Of a stretch of DNA of 64,000 nucleotides, positions 10,458 through 23,030 are shown in pieces. A program made the translations under genes and the position numbers. The stretch's first letter is position 1. Each line of letters opens with the position of its first letter. A model generated the notes under the pieces. That model was given only the letters and a program-made list of their open reading frames with translations, was not told where the DNA came from and searched no databases. Origin of the DNA: Bolinopsis microptera (Eukaryota; Ctenophora; Tentaculata; Lobata; Bolinopsidae); NCBI RefSeq assembly GCF_026151205.1, contig NC_087078.1:12941118-13005117 (forward strand), in the 5' to 3' direction.

Positions 10458-13400
10458 TAGAATCAAGAATGGCAAAGATATGAATTACGCAATATCTGAA
10501 AGACACCCTGTACAACACGGATATCAGTAGACTTAATGAAGCATAACAGCGACTACAAGTACACTAGTGATGGTGGGCTTCGTATATGAAATTACAGGGA
10601 AACAAGGCAAGATAACCATGCACTACTTGCAGTGTGTTATAGTGTAAACTTAGTGCCATGCAGCTCCGTTCGTGGAAGGAGCAATATTCTCAATATAATA
10701 AATGAGAATATAACCTCATCGTTTCAGTGGCCCGATCTGAACATGTGACAGCCTCTACTTAACAGATTGGAGCAAGTAGGGAATATTCCAACTCTATTTT
10801 CCTGATAAGGTGGCGTAGCAATTTGTTCATCAATATAAATTGCAAAATTTAATCTATATAAGATGGCGTTTATTTTTTCAAATTTGAAAAGGTAAAGCAA
10901 TCAATTTTTCGGCAATTTGCCCGACTTTGGACACTGATTTGATTGAATCGGAGTAAAATACTGAGAGACCCTCAGCTACCCACTTGACATAACACAATTA
11001 ATACCCAAGAGAACTTGCCAAAAAAGCGGGAAAATCATGAACACGATGTGGCAGGGAGGGAAAATAATCTTTACTGGCGGATCTCATTCTTGCTTTAATA
11101 GTAGGTTAGGTATATTTTTGGATAGATTGAAAATAAGATTAAGAGACAGAAATGCTAGTGACTGTTCCCACTGTTTACATTTTGAAGAATCAGTTTGAAT
11201 TGAGCGACCCTCAGCTTGAGGCTGGGTATACATTTATTATTATCAAATTATATTACGCCCAAATGTATGGAAACTTTTCCCATCCACGTTAACTTATGAA
11301 TCTATCATTTTATATTGATTTCGAAAATGTCAATCAAAAATATTGAGCAGTAGTAGATGGCTAAATATTTCCTAGGACTAGAACCGAAAATGCTTCGGAA
11401 CCCGAAAATTCAAGCTGGAAATTCACACAGATATATAAAGTCAAAGACAAAATTATTACAGCGGCCATATTTATGTACAACTTTTGAAGCAACATACGTC
11501 AAATACCTGCAGCTGGAGGTACGGATGGTGGTTCGGCTTGAGGTCCTTAATTAAATGTTTTTCTTAAGAAAAAAATGCTTAAGATAATTGTTCTGCTGTT
11601 GATTAAAAGTTGCCTGACCAAGCGGCCAGGTACCCGAGATCAACTGGTCACGTAGCCAATCGGCACATGCATACACTCACAATGAATTGGTCATCAGACA
11701 ATATATTTAAGTTTCCAGCAAGTCAGTACGTCATCTGAGAGAACCATGGACTTATCTTCAGTTTGTCACCACGCACAAGCTGATAAAAGTTCTATCGGCT
11801 TGTGCGACGTGCGTGGTTCTACTAAAATCAGGAGATTAAAATAGCGTTAAATTCAGCCATGATCATGACTCATGATCATGACTTATGGAAGGTCAAGAGT
11901 GGCAGCTGGTTGATAATATAACGATTCGCCTTACTGTTCACCCTTTTGAGGATCAGTGGCTTTTGAGATTGTACTTGTAGCAGAGAAGAGCTAGAATGAA
12001 ATAAAGCCAAAAGCTACATCAACATACGGTATTTACTGATCAGCAAACTGACGTCTGTGAATGTATTGTTTGAACCAGTGTTATATATTGAGGCCCAGCC
12101 TCAAGTGAAACTATGACGTCACTATGACGTCACTATATTATTTTTGATTTCTGTCCTTCATCCTCGAAGAAGTAAAGTCCGCAGAAGTGGAGTCCAAATG
12201 CCTCAGAGGATAATTTTAACGCGTTCTTTTTCGTTTCTGGCGGTTATGATTCAATCCTAACAAGTTGAATCTATACTCACTATAGGCGTCAATTTGCCGT
12301 CCAACTTCTAACATCAGAATTTGTCTTCTATTATTTTCTTTAATAAAGCAATCATTCAATTTTTGCAATTTTTCGAGATTGCGAAATTGTGAAAAATTAT
12401 GTTTCGAACCGTCTTTGTTGCTAACACCTAAATTGTGGACTCTAACTCCAAGTCCTAAAGTTCTGATAAGCGCCTTTAAACAGATTCTGGCCCTGTTTCA
12501 AATTTTTACACGAGTCTTCAAACACCCTGCAGACTTCTAATTCGGCACACAGTACACCCGCAACAATTGTTCTTAAACAAGCAACATGTGTGATGTAGAT
12601 ATAGAAACATAACTATATTTAGGTTTCTACGCTATATTTATTGAGTTCAAACAGTTATATTAATTAGTGCTGTATCTTGGGGCATCGTATCGTATGGCCT
12701 GAAGATTGATTGATATTTGACGCCCCTTTGTGTAGAAATTAACTTTACAGTTTATAATTGGTAGCTGAAAAAGTATGGAACACCTGTTGGAAGCGACTCT
12801 GAGTCGTTATCAGCTGACGAGGCTCCAATAGAACAACGCCTCAACAGTCGGCTCAGCAGTCGGCCAACTTATATTGTTAACTCAGTGGCAGTGATATTGT
12901 AAACAATGGGTATGTGAAAATAAAGCTCGCCCATTGTTAGATTGTTTAAATAAAACGTCTACCACCTAACAAAAAGGCAGCTTTAATTTTACGAGGTATT
13001 CAGTTCAAGATGTGTGTTTACTGTTTACAATTATATAAGTTTCGGACCTTTGGCCCATTTTTGCAACATTCCTCGAAATTTCGTTCGTTCAATTTCAAAA
13101 TGAGACCACACCACAGGATGTTCTTTATTTGTCCCGAATTCCATGAGATGGATTTGCACTTGAACCAAAGCTTACTAGTCTATCACTTTTTTTTATTAAT
13201 TATTTCACAGAGCCATGAACACATCGGGAACACACCTGTTATTCTAAATTAAACATCAATTATTGCTCAGCGTTTCATGAGGATTGTGAGCCAAATGAAT
13301 TTTGTCAGCTGTTCGTGTATTTGACATTTGTAGGTAATATTGTTACGTAATTCAGAGCATATGCAGCATTTTAATCGAGGTGGCCTGCAAGGGATCCGGG

Positions 13401-15117
13401 CACTGTTATGTGGCGGAAGTCACTGCGGCGGTGTACAGTCCGGCGGAGGACGGTACAACGGAGGCCGGTACGGCGGTACTTTCCAAAGCTATACAGCATA
13501 ATTATTTGCTTACACAATTTTATGACAAGGTCTACTTCTAAGATGATAAATACGTGTCATACCTGGTTAGAATAAGTACGTAATTGTACGATTAAATTAA
13601 AAGTACGAACTAGTACCGGTGTACGTTTCGATGTAATTTTACAAAATTCCGAATATTCATTTCACAGGTGCTTCGTTGCGTTCTATAACAAGTCTTACGA
13701 GTTAATTATTAGCTTCTTCCCTAGATAATTGTCAATGGCACATTTTAAACAACAATCAAAATACTCAATTGATATTGAGTCTTCTCATTTTAGGTCTACT
13801 AACTACTTCCACTAGTTTCGCAGAGTCTTATAAAATCAGAAGTTTTACAACTTATCTTCATTTAATAAGTTATATATTGGCGCGGAATCAACCATCATTA
13901 TTACGTCATGGGTGTACTTGATTTGCTGAAGAGATGTTTGCCCGATTCGGATACCATGCTTGCACATCACAAATTTAGGTTTTGTTAATCGTAATACTAT
14001 TAGTTGCTTAGCTTTGAGTTGTTTTTTGTGCTTTGAAATCATCAGACATCACGTCTTGAATAAAATCTTTGCTTCGCTATCTACGCTTAACCTATTAAAT
14101 AGCTTGTATGCTTACTTAATAAAAAACCTCAGTTATGTAGTATGCGAATTTATATTCCAGCAGGGTACCATTTAGCAATTTCGTGTTCCATTTTGTACGT
14201 CAGTTGCCTAATAAACGTTTACTGATTTTTTATGAAACCATTTAAAGAACGTCTGCATCAGTGGGCACAACCCAATTTTAATCTTTAATAGTAATAGATA
14301 ATTTTATTGAACGAGCAACAAAATATGTCGCCATAAATTAGTAAATACCCAGCGGCATGTCTTGGCAAACCGGGAGTCAAGAATGTTCTGATAACCTATG
14401 ATTATCAACCTTCTTTATCACTTATGTAGCAAAGTTGACGAACGACTGAGAGCTTCTTTCCAGCTGACTTGATATCATATTAAACTTTTTTACGCTTACT
14501 ACGATTGAATTACTGATTCTGACTTATAATTCATCAATTATGGGAATTATTATGGGAATTACCTTTAGTCAGATTTATAAGTCAGCATAAGACATGATCA
14601 AATGCGGGTCAGCTGCAAGGGAACTGGGACCGTTGCGCAGTTATAGTTATTAGTCGTAAAAGCTGTAAGGAGCAGCCAGTGGTTTTTTTTCTCAATTATT
14701 TTTATACTTATGTACACTTTGTGGTGATGCTTCAACTGTTTCTGAGTCGGAAACTACATATTATTCAGTATTTAACACTTTTGAGAACATTTACAATAAA
14801 CCTGTGGCAGTACTGTTCCAATTTGCATCTTTGATTCTTTAAGTTATTATTCAGTAAGAGTTTTTTAAATATCAAGGTAAGTACTCTGACTAATAACGTA
14901 TGTGTAAAATCTTAAATTTAAAAACTACTTTAGTATTGGGGTTCTCAAGATTAAAAACTTTATAAGAAGCATTGACATTTTCTTTTTTATCACGGTCTAG
15001 TTCATTAATCAAGCGAGCCCCCGTCAAGCTATCATCATCAATAAAAGTTGTAAGGTATACTTGGGTCAGACAACAACTTTAAGAAATAACAACATTTAAC
15101 AGTTCTTTACCATAAGA
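10458..15117. other. Non-coding, gene-poor stretch left of arm A
   Basis: No supported gene. Short local structures are a 13-bp duplication CATGATCATGACT at about 11859-11884, the CRE pair at 12114-12132, and a GC-rich patch of GGCGG motifs at about 13418-13475. Open frames at 13010-13252 and 13960-14175 have no recognisable domain and no coding-like features. Confidence 0.4.
12114..12132. promoter_or_regulatory. Two perfect CRE octamers 11 bp apart
   Basis: TGACGTCA occurs at 12114-12121 and 12125-12132 within two exact copies of ACTATGACGTC, one helical turn apart. An AT-rich stretch (CTATATTATTTTT) follows. CREB/ATF bZIP proteins bind this palindrome in animals. No gene start is recognised nearby, so use as a promoter or enhancer is only possible. 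Confidence 0.4.
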
Positions 15118-15139
15118 TTATGTTTAATAATTATATTGT

Positions 15140-15232
15140 TTATAAGATGTATAACCTTTGTAACCTTTGTAGTAAGAATTGTGTATAAATACATAATTCT
15201 TGCTACAAGTACAAAGGTTACATCTTATAATA
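15140..15232. repeat. Imperfect hairpin at the left end of arm A
   Basis: TTATAAGATGTATAACCTTT near the left pairs with AAAGGTTACATCTTATAA on the right; the centre is GAATTGTGTATAAATACATA. The B-to-C turning point maps to A-coordinates of about 15,118-15,160, directly at this structure. Confidence 0.8.
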
Positions 15233-15508
15233 AGGCAGCGTTTTGAATTTCTATCGAAATATTGTTAGATCATGAATACGATGTTGTCACATTGAAACGT
15301 TGAATAATTCCTTTCCTGATAAGAGCCTTTTCCTTGTCGCATTAAACGGGATCGATAGAAATTTACCCAAGAAAACATTTCAACTATGCGATTCATAAAT
15401 AATATTCCAATCCGGATTTTACAATAAGGCAATGAATGGAATAAATGTAAACAACACTGCAGTTAAGACATGATTATTATGTGCTGGTTTCATGCAAAGA
15501 ATATGGTT

Positions 15509-16366
15509 AACGTTCAAGATTCACGTACTCTAGTTCGACACGCACTATAATAGTTCGACAACTTAAGTTCGCCAGATATCACCCCTGTCGAAACCGTGTC
15601 AATTGTCGAACTAGAGTCCAGGTAGCGTACTCTATTTCGACAAATAGTTTCTGCTTGTGAGTAATTCTGACTTGTTGAGTATTGCTGGGTCCTCATCATA
15701 GGATCACAGGGCTCAATGGCAGATAAAACAATTTTCAGACATCTAGCAACCAGCGGTTAGAAAATCCAGAACCTTAGTTTTAAGTATAGTTTTAATTCTC
15801 CTGTTTGCCACTCGGTTCTGGTCTAGCTAACAGGAAAATAGATTGATATCCGACTGTTTCCGGTTCAGCAGCCAAATCTCTAGACTGGTACTCGGTTACT
15901 AGTCGTTTGTGATAATATAAAGAGTGGTATGTGGTAGATATTTATATAGCGTACCTCACAATCTAGATCTATGAAACGGAGTACGAGTTACCACGACAGT
16001 CTTTTATCTCTCCGCTAAGTTTACAATTCTGCTAACTAACAATTGAGTCTGAGGACAATCATATGTTCATATATAAAATGGACTATATACATTACATTCA
16101 CACATAGTTGAACAGCATGAGACAAGTGGAAAACAAACAAACGAATAGATTTCAAGCTCGTAAAGGATCGTTGCGTTGCTTGAGATCGGATATTTAAAAA
16201 CTATAGTTCGACAGTCGAAGTTATCTTGTCGAACTTTAGTACGTGTCGAACTTGAGTCCAGGTAGCGCACTTTAGTTCGACAGTGTCGAACCTTAGGGTT
16301 CGTCGAACTACAGTACGTCTCGAACTAGAGTGCGTGTCGAACTTGAGTACGTGTACCAACGTTCAA
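15509..16366. mobile_element. Candidate non-autonomous Mutator-like transposon (840 bp, 9-bp TSD)
   Basis: The body 15518-16357 ends in inverted repeats: the left end reads GATTCACGTACTC and the complement of the right end reads GGTACACGTACTC. Both continue into a block with TTCGACACGCACT. It is flanked by the exact 9-bp direct repeat AACGTTCAA (15509-15517 and 16358-16366), a plausible target-site duplication. Both ends are packed with about a dozen copies of TTCGACA or its complement, forming subterminal repeats over about 150 bp. There is no transposase. A 9-bp TSD with long inverted ends fits Mutator-like elements, but the superfamily is inferred from TSD length alone. Confidence 0.68.
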
Positions 16367-17069
16367 CGATGATATCACAAGTCCCTTAGATCTGACGATT
16401 GTTCTGTTATTTTTTGCATTTCTGATTCTACCACTTTTTTCCTTAGTGTGATGTCTGCTCTTTTCATAAAAGTAAACAACCCACTGTACTGGGGCCTGGC
16501 TATTAATTACTCTTCAAGCTTGATCGTACATTCTCGACAGATTAAAATTGAGAGTACCTCATAATTTAATTCGTTAATTCGTAGCAAATATGGCTTGAGT
16601 AATACGTTTCTCTAAGGAAAAGACGCTGTTTCAAGCCACATACGGCATAATTCGCCAATTTTGCCTCAGGCAGGTGAGAAATTGCACTATTTGAAAAATG
16701 TTGCCGAAACTGTGTGTTGCCACCATTCGAATTCTGAGGTCGGATTAAGCTCTGTTTGATGATTTTAGGAAACTTAACAATAATTCGTAAATTTGTGCAT
16801 TAGTATTCCGAAAGTTATATCATTCAGTAAGAGTTTTTCAATAACGATAGTATTTATAAGCATAACTATATTATATCAGTTGACATGAGGTTGTTCCAAT
16901 GTTCCATCAATCTTAATTGAGTTCAAATTCGAATTCGTTAGAAACATTGTGTAGATTCGATTGAAGTATCATTATTAATATCATAAAATGCTTAGATTAT
17001 GACCTATGATGATCGATAACATTTAACAAAAACATCCCTTATCAAAGTGCAAAGGCTGACAGCTCCCTA
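16367..17069. other. Upstream region of the glycosyltransferase gene
   Basis: AT-rich, with no ORF of note. It should hold the promoter and 5' untranslated region. A TATA-like TATATTATATC lies at about 16868-16878, roughly 190 bp before the start codon, but I cannot assign a transcription start. Confidence 0.35.
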
Positions 17070-18653
17070 ATGATGCAAACGACGTCGAGAGTTTTGCTAC
17101 AGTGGCTTCAACTGACAAGAACCAGACAACCTTTCCCAGCTCGCCTGTGTTCTGTACTGGTGATAGTTCTAATGGTCCTGATAGGAGGCCTACTTTTTGT
17201 CCTGGACATTTCTTCGGTAGAGCAAACAGGATGGGCAACTGTAGTGTTATCGCAAGAAGATAAATCCCACCATCCAGTGATAAACCAACACCGACTGCAG
17301 TTATGGTACGACGGATACTGTATTAGCTCAACAAGCAACATGACCGAAGGGTTGAAATTGATAGTGGATTTTTGCAACCCATCGACAGCTCAGACGTTCA
17401 GTTTGTATGATGACGGTAAATTAATGTTCGATGTAAAAGAATTGTGTGTAGGAACAAGAACTAACTCATCCAATCTTTATTTAACTGATTGCGAATCAGA
17501 AAATATAACGCGTTTCACCCTAAATACCGGTTCAAACACAGCAACCCTCAATCATCAATCAGAACAAAACGTCTCACTGTGTGTATCGACATATTCGACA
17601 AGCTCATACCGAAAACTTGGAGACCCGATAGCACTGACTGAATGTGACGAGAATCTATCCTGTTTGAATCTGCTTGAGGAGAACAAGTTTCTGTTCGACA
17701 GAAGGGCACTGTTAGTGCCGCCTCCTTCAGACAGCCAGTGCGTAGGTTCCTTAGCTTGTGCCACCAATAACCGACCTGATCACGTTAAACTTCTTCAACC
17801 ACGTGACATGAAGAGATGTCTCAACATCTCGGAATGTTTGACCGTGGTGACTAAGACAGCAAGACGGCCGTTATTGGTTCTGCGAATGGCACAGTCTATC
17901 AGGGACACTGAAGGCCACGATCTGCCTATAATCGCTTATGATGATGGCCCGGGTAATTATTCTGATGATGTTTGGGGTGAGATAGGAAGGTTCCCCTTAT
18001 TGCGATACGTTATAACTAATGATGAAGACCTTGGAATATCGAAGGGCAGAAATCTTGCGATTAAGGAAGTCAAAACTAAGTATTTTCTCTTGGTTGATGA
18101 CGACAACGTCTTCAACGAATACACTGACCTAAAAACGATGGTGGAGATTCTAGACACTACAGATGCAGCTTTAGTAGGGGGTAAATTCACCCACTATCGC
18201 GATTATTCAGGGATGATGGAAGTAAGCTCTAAAAACAATAAATTGACACTTACATTGTACATGGGATCTTGTTTAGTCGCTAATCAAACAATAGTTAACT
18301 TCCCTGAGTGTGTCAGATGTGATCTGACTAGTAACGTATTTATAGCAAGAACACAACGCATTTTAGAGGTGGGTGGGTGGAGTGAGGAACTAAAAGTTGG
18401 AGAACACAAGGATATATTTTTGAGACTAAAAGCCTTTGGACACAAGGTGGTCTACTGTCCTAATTTTCAAGTTTACAACAAGAAACCTACACAAAAAGGT
18501 GAACTAAACGTGAAGGGATATGGTAAACTAAGAAGAGGAGCAAGGTTGAATAGGATGAAACATTTGTTTGCTCATCGGTGGAACATATCAACATCAGTTG
18601 AAAAGAACGAACGCCACTTTAACTATAAATTATTAGAAAATAATCATCCTTAA
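17070..18653 (+). CDS. Golgi type II glycosyltransferase, B4GALNT-like (GT12/GT2 fold) with R-type-lectin-like stem domain
   Basis: This intronless frame of 527 residues encodes a likely Golgi enzyme that transfers a sugar, probably N-acetylgalactosamine, from a nucleotide donor to a glycan. A short basic N-terminus is followed by one hydrophobic segment (about 25-46), giving type II topology. Residues about 75-210 show a ricin-B/R-type lectin pattern: GYCI, then repeated L.L..C and LCV blocks and a final DPIALTEC. The catalytic domain (about 253-475) starts with LTVVTKTARR, has KGRNLAIKEVKTKYF before the metal-binding VDDDNVF (DDD at 343-345), then GGWSEELKVGEHKD (435-448), as in GM2-synthase-like enzymes. 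At least eight N-glycosylation sequons fit a lumenal protein. An ATG ATG pair marks the start; the stop is TAA. Broken copies occur in arms B and C. The family call is from motifs, and the donor and acceptor are unknown. Confidence 0.85.
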   Translation: MMQTTSRVLLQWLQLTRTRQPFPARLCSVLVIVLMVLIGGLLFVLDISSVEQTGWATVVLSQEDKSHHPVINQHRLQLWYDGYCISSTSNMTEGLKLIVDFCNPSTAQTFSLYDDGKLMFDVKELCVGTRTNSSNLYLTDCESENITRFTLNTGSNTATLNHQSEQNVSLCVSTYSTSSYRKLGDPIALTECDENLSCLNLLEENKFLFDRRALLVPPPSDSQCVGSLACATNNRPDHVKLLQPRDMKRCLNISECLTVVTKTARRPLLVLRMAQSIRDTEGHDLPIIAYDDGPGNYSDDVWGEIGRFPLLRYVITNDEDLGISKGRNLAIKEVKTKYFLLVDDDNVFNEYTDLKTMVEILDTTDAALVGGKFTHYRDYSGMMEVSSKNNKLTLTLYMGSCLVANQTIVNFPECVRCDLTSNVFIARTQRILEVGGWSEELKVGEHKDIFLRLKAFGHKVVYCPNFQVYNKKPTQKGELNVKGYGKLRRGARLNRMKHLFAHRWNISTSVEKNERHFNYKLLENNHP

Positions 18654-19002
18654 GACGAAGCATTGCTTGCGAGGCGAGTGAGAAACTGAGATAATCGGTT
18701 GATAGCTTATTATAGAAGGGATGCATGAATTCGTACCTTTATCTTGTCATGGTATTTGATTTTTAATCAATAATATAATACAATTTTGATGGGTTGCTGT
18801 AATAACTAAAAATAGAGGTGTCTAGTTATGACAACATTCAGTTGCCCTTAAAGCATACCAGCAGGATTTAATACAACTTCAACATTACAGAAATAATCAG
18901 CAACATCGAGCAGCTGCATTACAAATTGTCAGCCAGAAAGTCAAGCACGCGAAGTTATAAACGTCAGAGGTTTCTAGGTTCAACCATAAAAAGCCAAAGA
19001 GG
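18654..19002. other. Region downstream of the glycosyltransferase
   Basis: No gene. AT-rich 3' flank, presumably holding the 3' untranslated region; an AATAATATAATA stretch is seen near 18,769, but no canonical AATAAA close to the stop. Confidence 0.35.
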
Positions 19003-19797
19003 TGGTAGCATGAGCGAGGGTATCTGTCATATTTATAGTGACCAAAGAAATAGACATATAGACATTTCTTAGGAGGCCGTTATAATTTGTTGAGACGACA
19101 GTAGTGCGGAGACTTATCCTCATGGCAAAATGTCGGGTTAGTATAGGACCAAGAAGAAATATTTGGTGAGAACTCTATCTGGAAATAGGTTCCAGTTTTA
19201 ACTCCCATGGTAACTTTTCGTTTGAAACCTCGTATTTACTGAAACGACATGTTAATATGCACTAGTTTAAAAAAACCTGTTGACTGAAACTACTCCATCG
19301 GAAATTATTTTCTTTGTCTAATTTTGAAATTAGCATCTTTCAGACACTTGAATTATCACTAAATTATTCTGAAGTTTAGATTCCACAGATCTGTCTCCCA
19401 AAATTATAACGGCCTCCTAAGAAATGTCTATATGTCGATTTCTTTGGTCACTATAAATATGACAGATACCCTCACGCATGCTACCACCACAGTAGTGCGG
19501 AGACTTATCCTCATGGCAAAATGTCGGGTTAGAATAGGACCAAGAAGAAATATTTGGTGAGAACTCTATCTGGAAATAGGTTCCAGTTTTAACTCCCATG
19601 GTAACTTTTTATTTGAAACCTCGTATTTACCGACACGACATGTTAATATGCACTAGTTTTTAAAAAACCTGTTGACTGAAACTACTCCATCGGAAATTAT
19701 TTTCTTTGTCTAATTTTGAAATTAGCATCTACCAGACACTTGAATTATCACTAAATTATTCTGAAGTTTAGACTCCACAGATCTGTCTCCCAAAAAC
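19003..19797. repeat. Compound repeat: inverted 85-bp units alternating with a duplicated 310-bp unit
   Basis: The order is R (19003-19088), X1 (about 19089-19398), inverted R (about 19399-19488), X2 (about 19490-19797). X1 and X2 are direct copies, both starting CAGTAGTGCGGAGACTTATC and ending CTGTCTCCCAAAA, with only a few differences. R and its inverse contain GACATTTCTTAGGAGGCCGT and its complement. A fold-back element that inserted and was partly duplicated would explain it. The same structure is kept in arm B (about 44,000-44,950) and arm C (about 53,165-54,015). Confidence 0.88.
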
Positions 19798-22700
19798 ACT
19801 TCATCTTCAAGCTCCTTTAAATACTTGACGTAGCTTAAAGTTAGAATGGAAAGTTTTCCAGACATTACATAGGTATATTTTAATACTTTCAACACTATTA
19901 TATTTAGTAGTGTTGAAACTTGAAAGAATGTATAATAGCAAATAATTTGAGGAAGCGATGTAACAAAGCCAAATTGGATTTAAGCCAATATTATATTTGT
20001 GTATATTTTTCGAATATTAAGTGTAATCTCCGGCCAAATCATAAACGGTTTTAATGTACGTCTCCTTAATGTTGCCATGGGGTGTTAAGTCCCCATTCAT
20101 CGCATCCCGCTAGTTTTACTGCCTCTTAACATTGTTGATGGTGACATCCTTGCACCACGCCCTCCTTATGATGACAAATAGAGCTCTGGTGAATCACCAG
20201 ACTGGTGATGTTCCGGGTCAAGTCGACGTTTGTAAATTGACAAGGTAGACTGATCGGGTTTCTGATTATTTTAACTAGGTTCAGTTGTCCGTCAGCCATG
20301 TTGTTAATGAAATAAAATTATGTACAAGATTATGAAAATTTATCAAATTGTCTCATCAGATCATGATGAAGAGGTAATAAATACGTTAAACATGCTCATT
20401 TTAAACATGCTAATTTTAAACATGCTCATTTTGCTACTTGCCAACTAACACTTCAGCATGTTTCATGCCTCACACCTCCCGAGAATGAAGAAGGGCAGAG
20501 ACAAAGAGACAGCACCTCACTCCTTCAAAATCTAATTTTACAATCACCATATTAATATTTAGTCATCCCGCCGATCATCAAACATTAGGAATTTGAGGGG
20601 AGCTGTCAAAAATCGCTCCCGGTCGTTTAAAAGTGGTCCTTGAAGGTGACGCTTACAAGATCAAATGTCTAACATCAACTGTCAAGGTATAACATGTCGG
20701 GGTGGCGGGTCTTGTGCAGGAGACATTTAAAGCAGGATAGTTAATGCGACATTTTGAGCTGCTAAACTTCTGAGCTTCTGTAGCTGTGAGCCAATGTCAA
20801 ATTGGAAGTTAACCGTAAATATTGCGCAGTCTGGAAGTTATGTGGGCGTGTCACGTGTAAGAGACTTCTCAGACATGCAAAAAGTTTATTTGCCAGACTG
20901 AACCAGAAATTATGTCGAGACAGAAGATTGCGGTAGGTTTGTTGAACTTAACAGAATATGTTGAAAAATTTAAGATGGAGAAAATTTGAATTCTTAACTT
21001 AAGTGATGGATGATCAAATAATACGCACTAGTACACCAGACGCAATAAAATTATTCCAAGTGGATTTAAAAATTCTAGTTAAGCTTGAATATTTGTAAGC
21101 TGAGCTGTTACGGTTGCATTCGAAATCTGCTTTCTCTCCGAAGTGCGTTCCGAAGTGCGTCCTTTATTTGTATCATTGGACTTAATTGAGTTCCTGAATA
21201 GTTTTTTGCCAGACTGGTTACTTCCTAATCCTGATACATGATATATGCGTTACATAAGCGAACAAACATAAGCCATCAGTTTTATTGATAGAAAATAAAT
21301 CTTGAACTTTTAAAAATTACTGCCATTTTATTCCCAACAAATCAGATAATCAAATAAAAAATAATAACATTGGTATCTTTGGTGAATGGTCCCTATAGCT
21401 TTATAGTTACAAAGTTACCGATAAAGGAAGGCACGGGATCTTACAAGGCTAGCGACCCAACAGATATAACAGTGTTTATGAAGTCCGTAAATTAAAATCA
21501 CGCTTAAAGGATTAATGTCTCATGGCGAGGCTCGAACCAGCAACCTTTCAAGATCCAATCATGGTTATTGGTTGATGCACACTGTCAATACTCGAGGTAA
21601 CCTTAATACCAAATAATTAGGCTACAACAATTTAGTCACATTTAATATGACTAAATTAACCGCAACTTATCAAATATTCAACAGAAACAATTATTTTAAA
21701 ACATATGTCTGACTTAAATTTTTGTAACCAATTTATTTTAATCTAAAATTGTAATGCAGAGCACGTGAAAAGACGCTATAAATAACACAATTAGTTTATT
21801 AAGAAGTGCCAGGAATAAAGGAAACTAAAGGAGATCAGATTATCATAATTATATTTGCACACCTTATATTTGTCGTATTGGCAGTCGTATAGCTATGATT
21901 GATAGCTAAAACAGGTTTTTGTAAATTACATGTGCATGGAATCACGATCACGACGAATTGAACGTGTTGTCCTCTAAAAGTAAATCTAATACTAAAAGTC
22001 TAAAAGAGCTGACATTCCCAAATGTCATTGGCGACAATGACAATGAGCAACGGTGGTTTTCCAGTGAGCTACTACTTGACACCGTCGGACAAAAATACCA
22101 TCGAAGTGCAAATCAAGCCAATTTCGCCAAAGATCGGTTTCGTGGCGCCACAGATAAATCCCATAAAAAGGGCTACACGCGAGGTTGCATTAGAAAAATT
22201 GCACATCGTGCAATGAGGTATATGATAATAAATAATAACAACCTGGGTGTCATTTCAAACTAACGTAATTCTGTAAGAACTATGTGAAGCCTGTTCTCAT
22301 TGAAAAAGCAAATTAAATCATTCGAAATTTCTTTCTCTATGATATCAAAAATGTATATCATCTACGAAATGTTGCATTTGATAAAGCAGCCTGGCAAAGA
22401 ATGCAAGTAATATGATGTTATTGATAAACAAAATAGATGGCAGCTTTGTGTTTTATGATATCTTATATTGCATTTATTATAACATAAATTCGTGTATCAT
22501 ATGGTATTTATAATACATTTTTATATAAAGGGGATCTTTCCTCGATGTAAAATATCGAATTGAAGAGTCTCCAGACGTATTTATGAATTAGCAGAAATTT
22601 TGCCTCTCAAACATACAGTTATATTACAGAGATAGTTGAAATGAAATGCATTGAAATTCAGTTATATCACAACTTGACAACTGCCCCCGCAGACACTGCT

Positions 22701-23030
22701 ATTTGGGCCGATGGCATGGAGGGGGGGGGGGGAGAAAGTGAGAAATTAGTCTCAAGAATTGCTGGTATTGACGGACAATGATTACAATTTACAACGATTA
22801 GTGGTTACAATGATTACAATTACAATGATTACAACAACAACAAACAACGATATACTGTGAAACTGAAACCTAACGTTGACTCTTGAGCTAATATTTGTAC
22901 GGCAGAGCAAATTATAAATTCGTTAAATAATGATTTATTCCCTATTCTCTGCACTTCGGTAATTAAAATTGAGACTATAGTGAAAGTGAAAGAAATTAAC
23001 TAATAAATTTTTCCCCGATATTTACACCTT
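19798..23030. other. Non-coding stretch within arm A
   Basis: No supported gene. Two overlapping frames at 21958-22263 and 22022-22216 have no recognised domain and are broken in B and C. A tRNA-like B-box (GGTTCGAGCC, minus strand) lies at about 21530-21539. A trinucleotide-like ATTACAA repeat occurs at about 22780-22835. A short poly-G (G10) is at 22722-22731. Confidence 0.4.

Noticed and set aside
17108-18190. Minus-strand open frames inside the glycosyltransferase
   Set aside because: They are shadows of the real plus-strand gene and lack motifs.
21958-22263. Two overlapping open frames (101 and 64 residues) in arm A
   Set aside because: No recognisable domain. They overlap in different frames and both are broken in B and C. 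I could not find convincing splice partners, so I do not call a gene.
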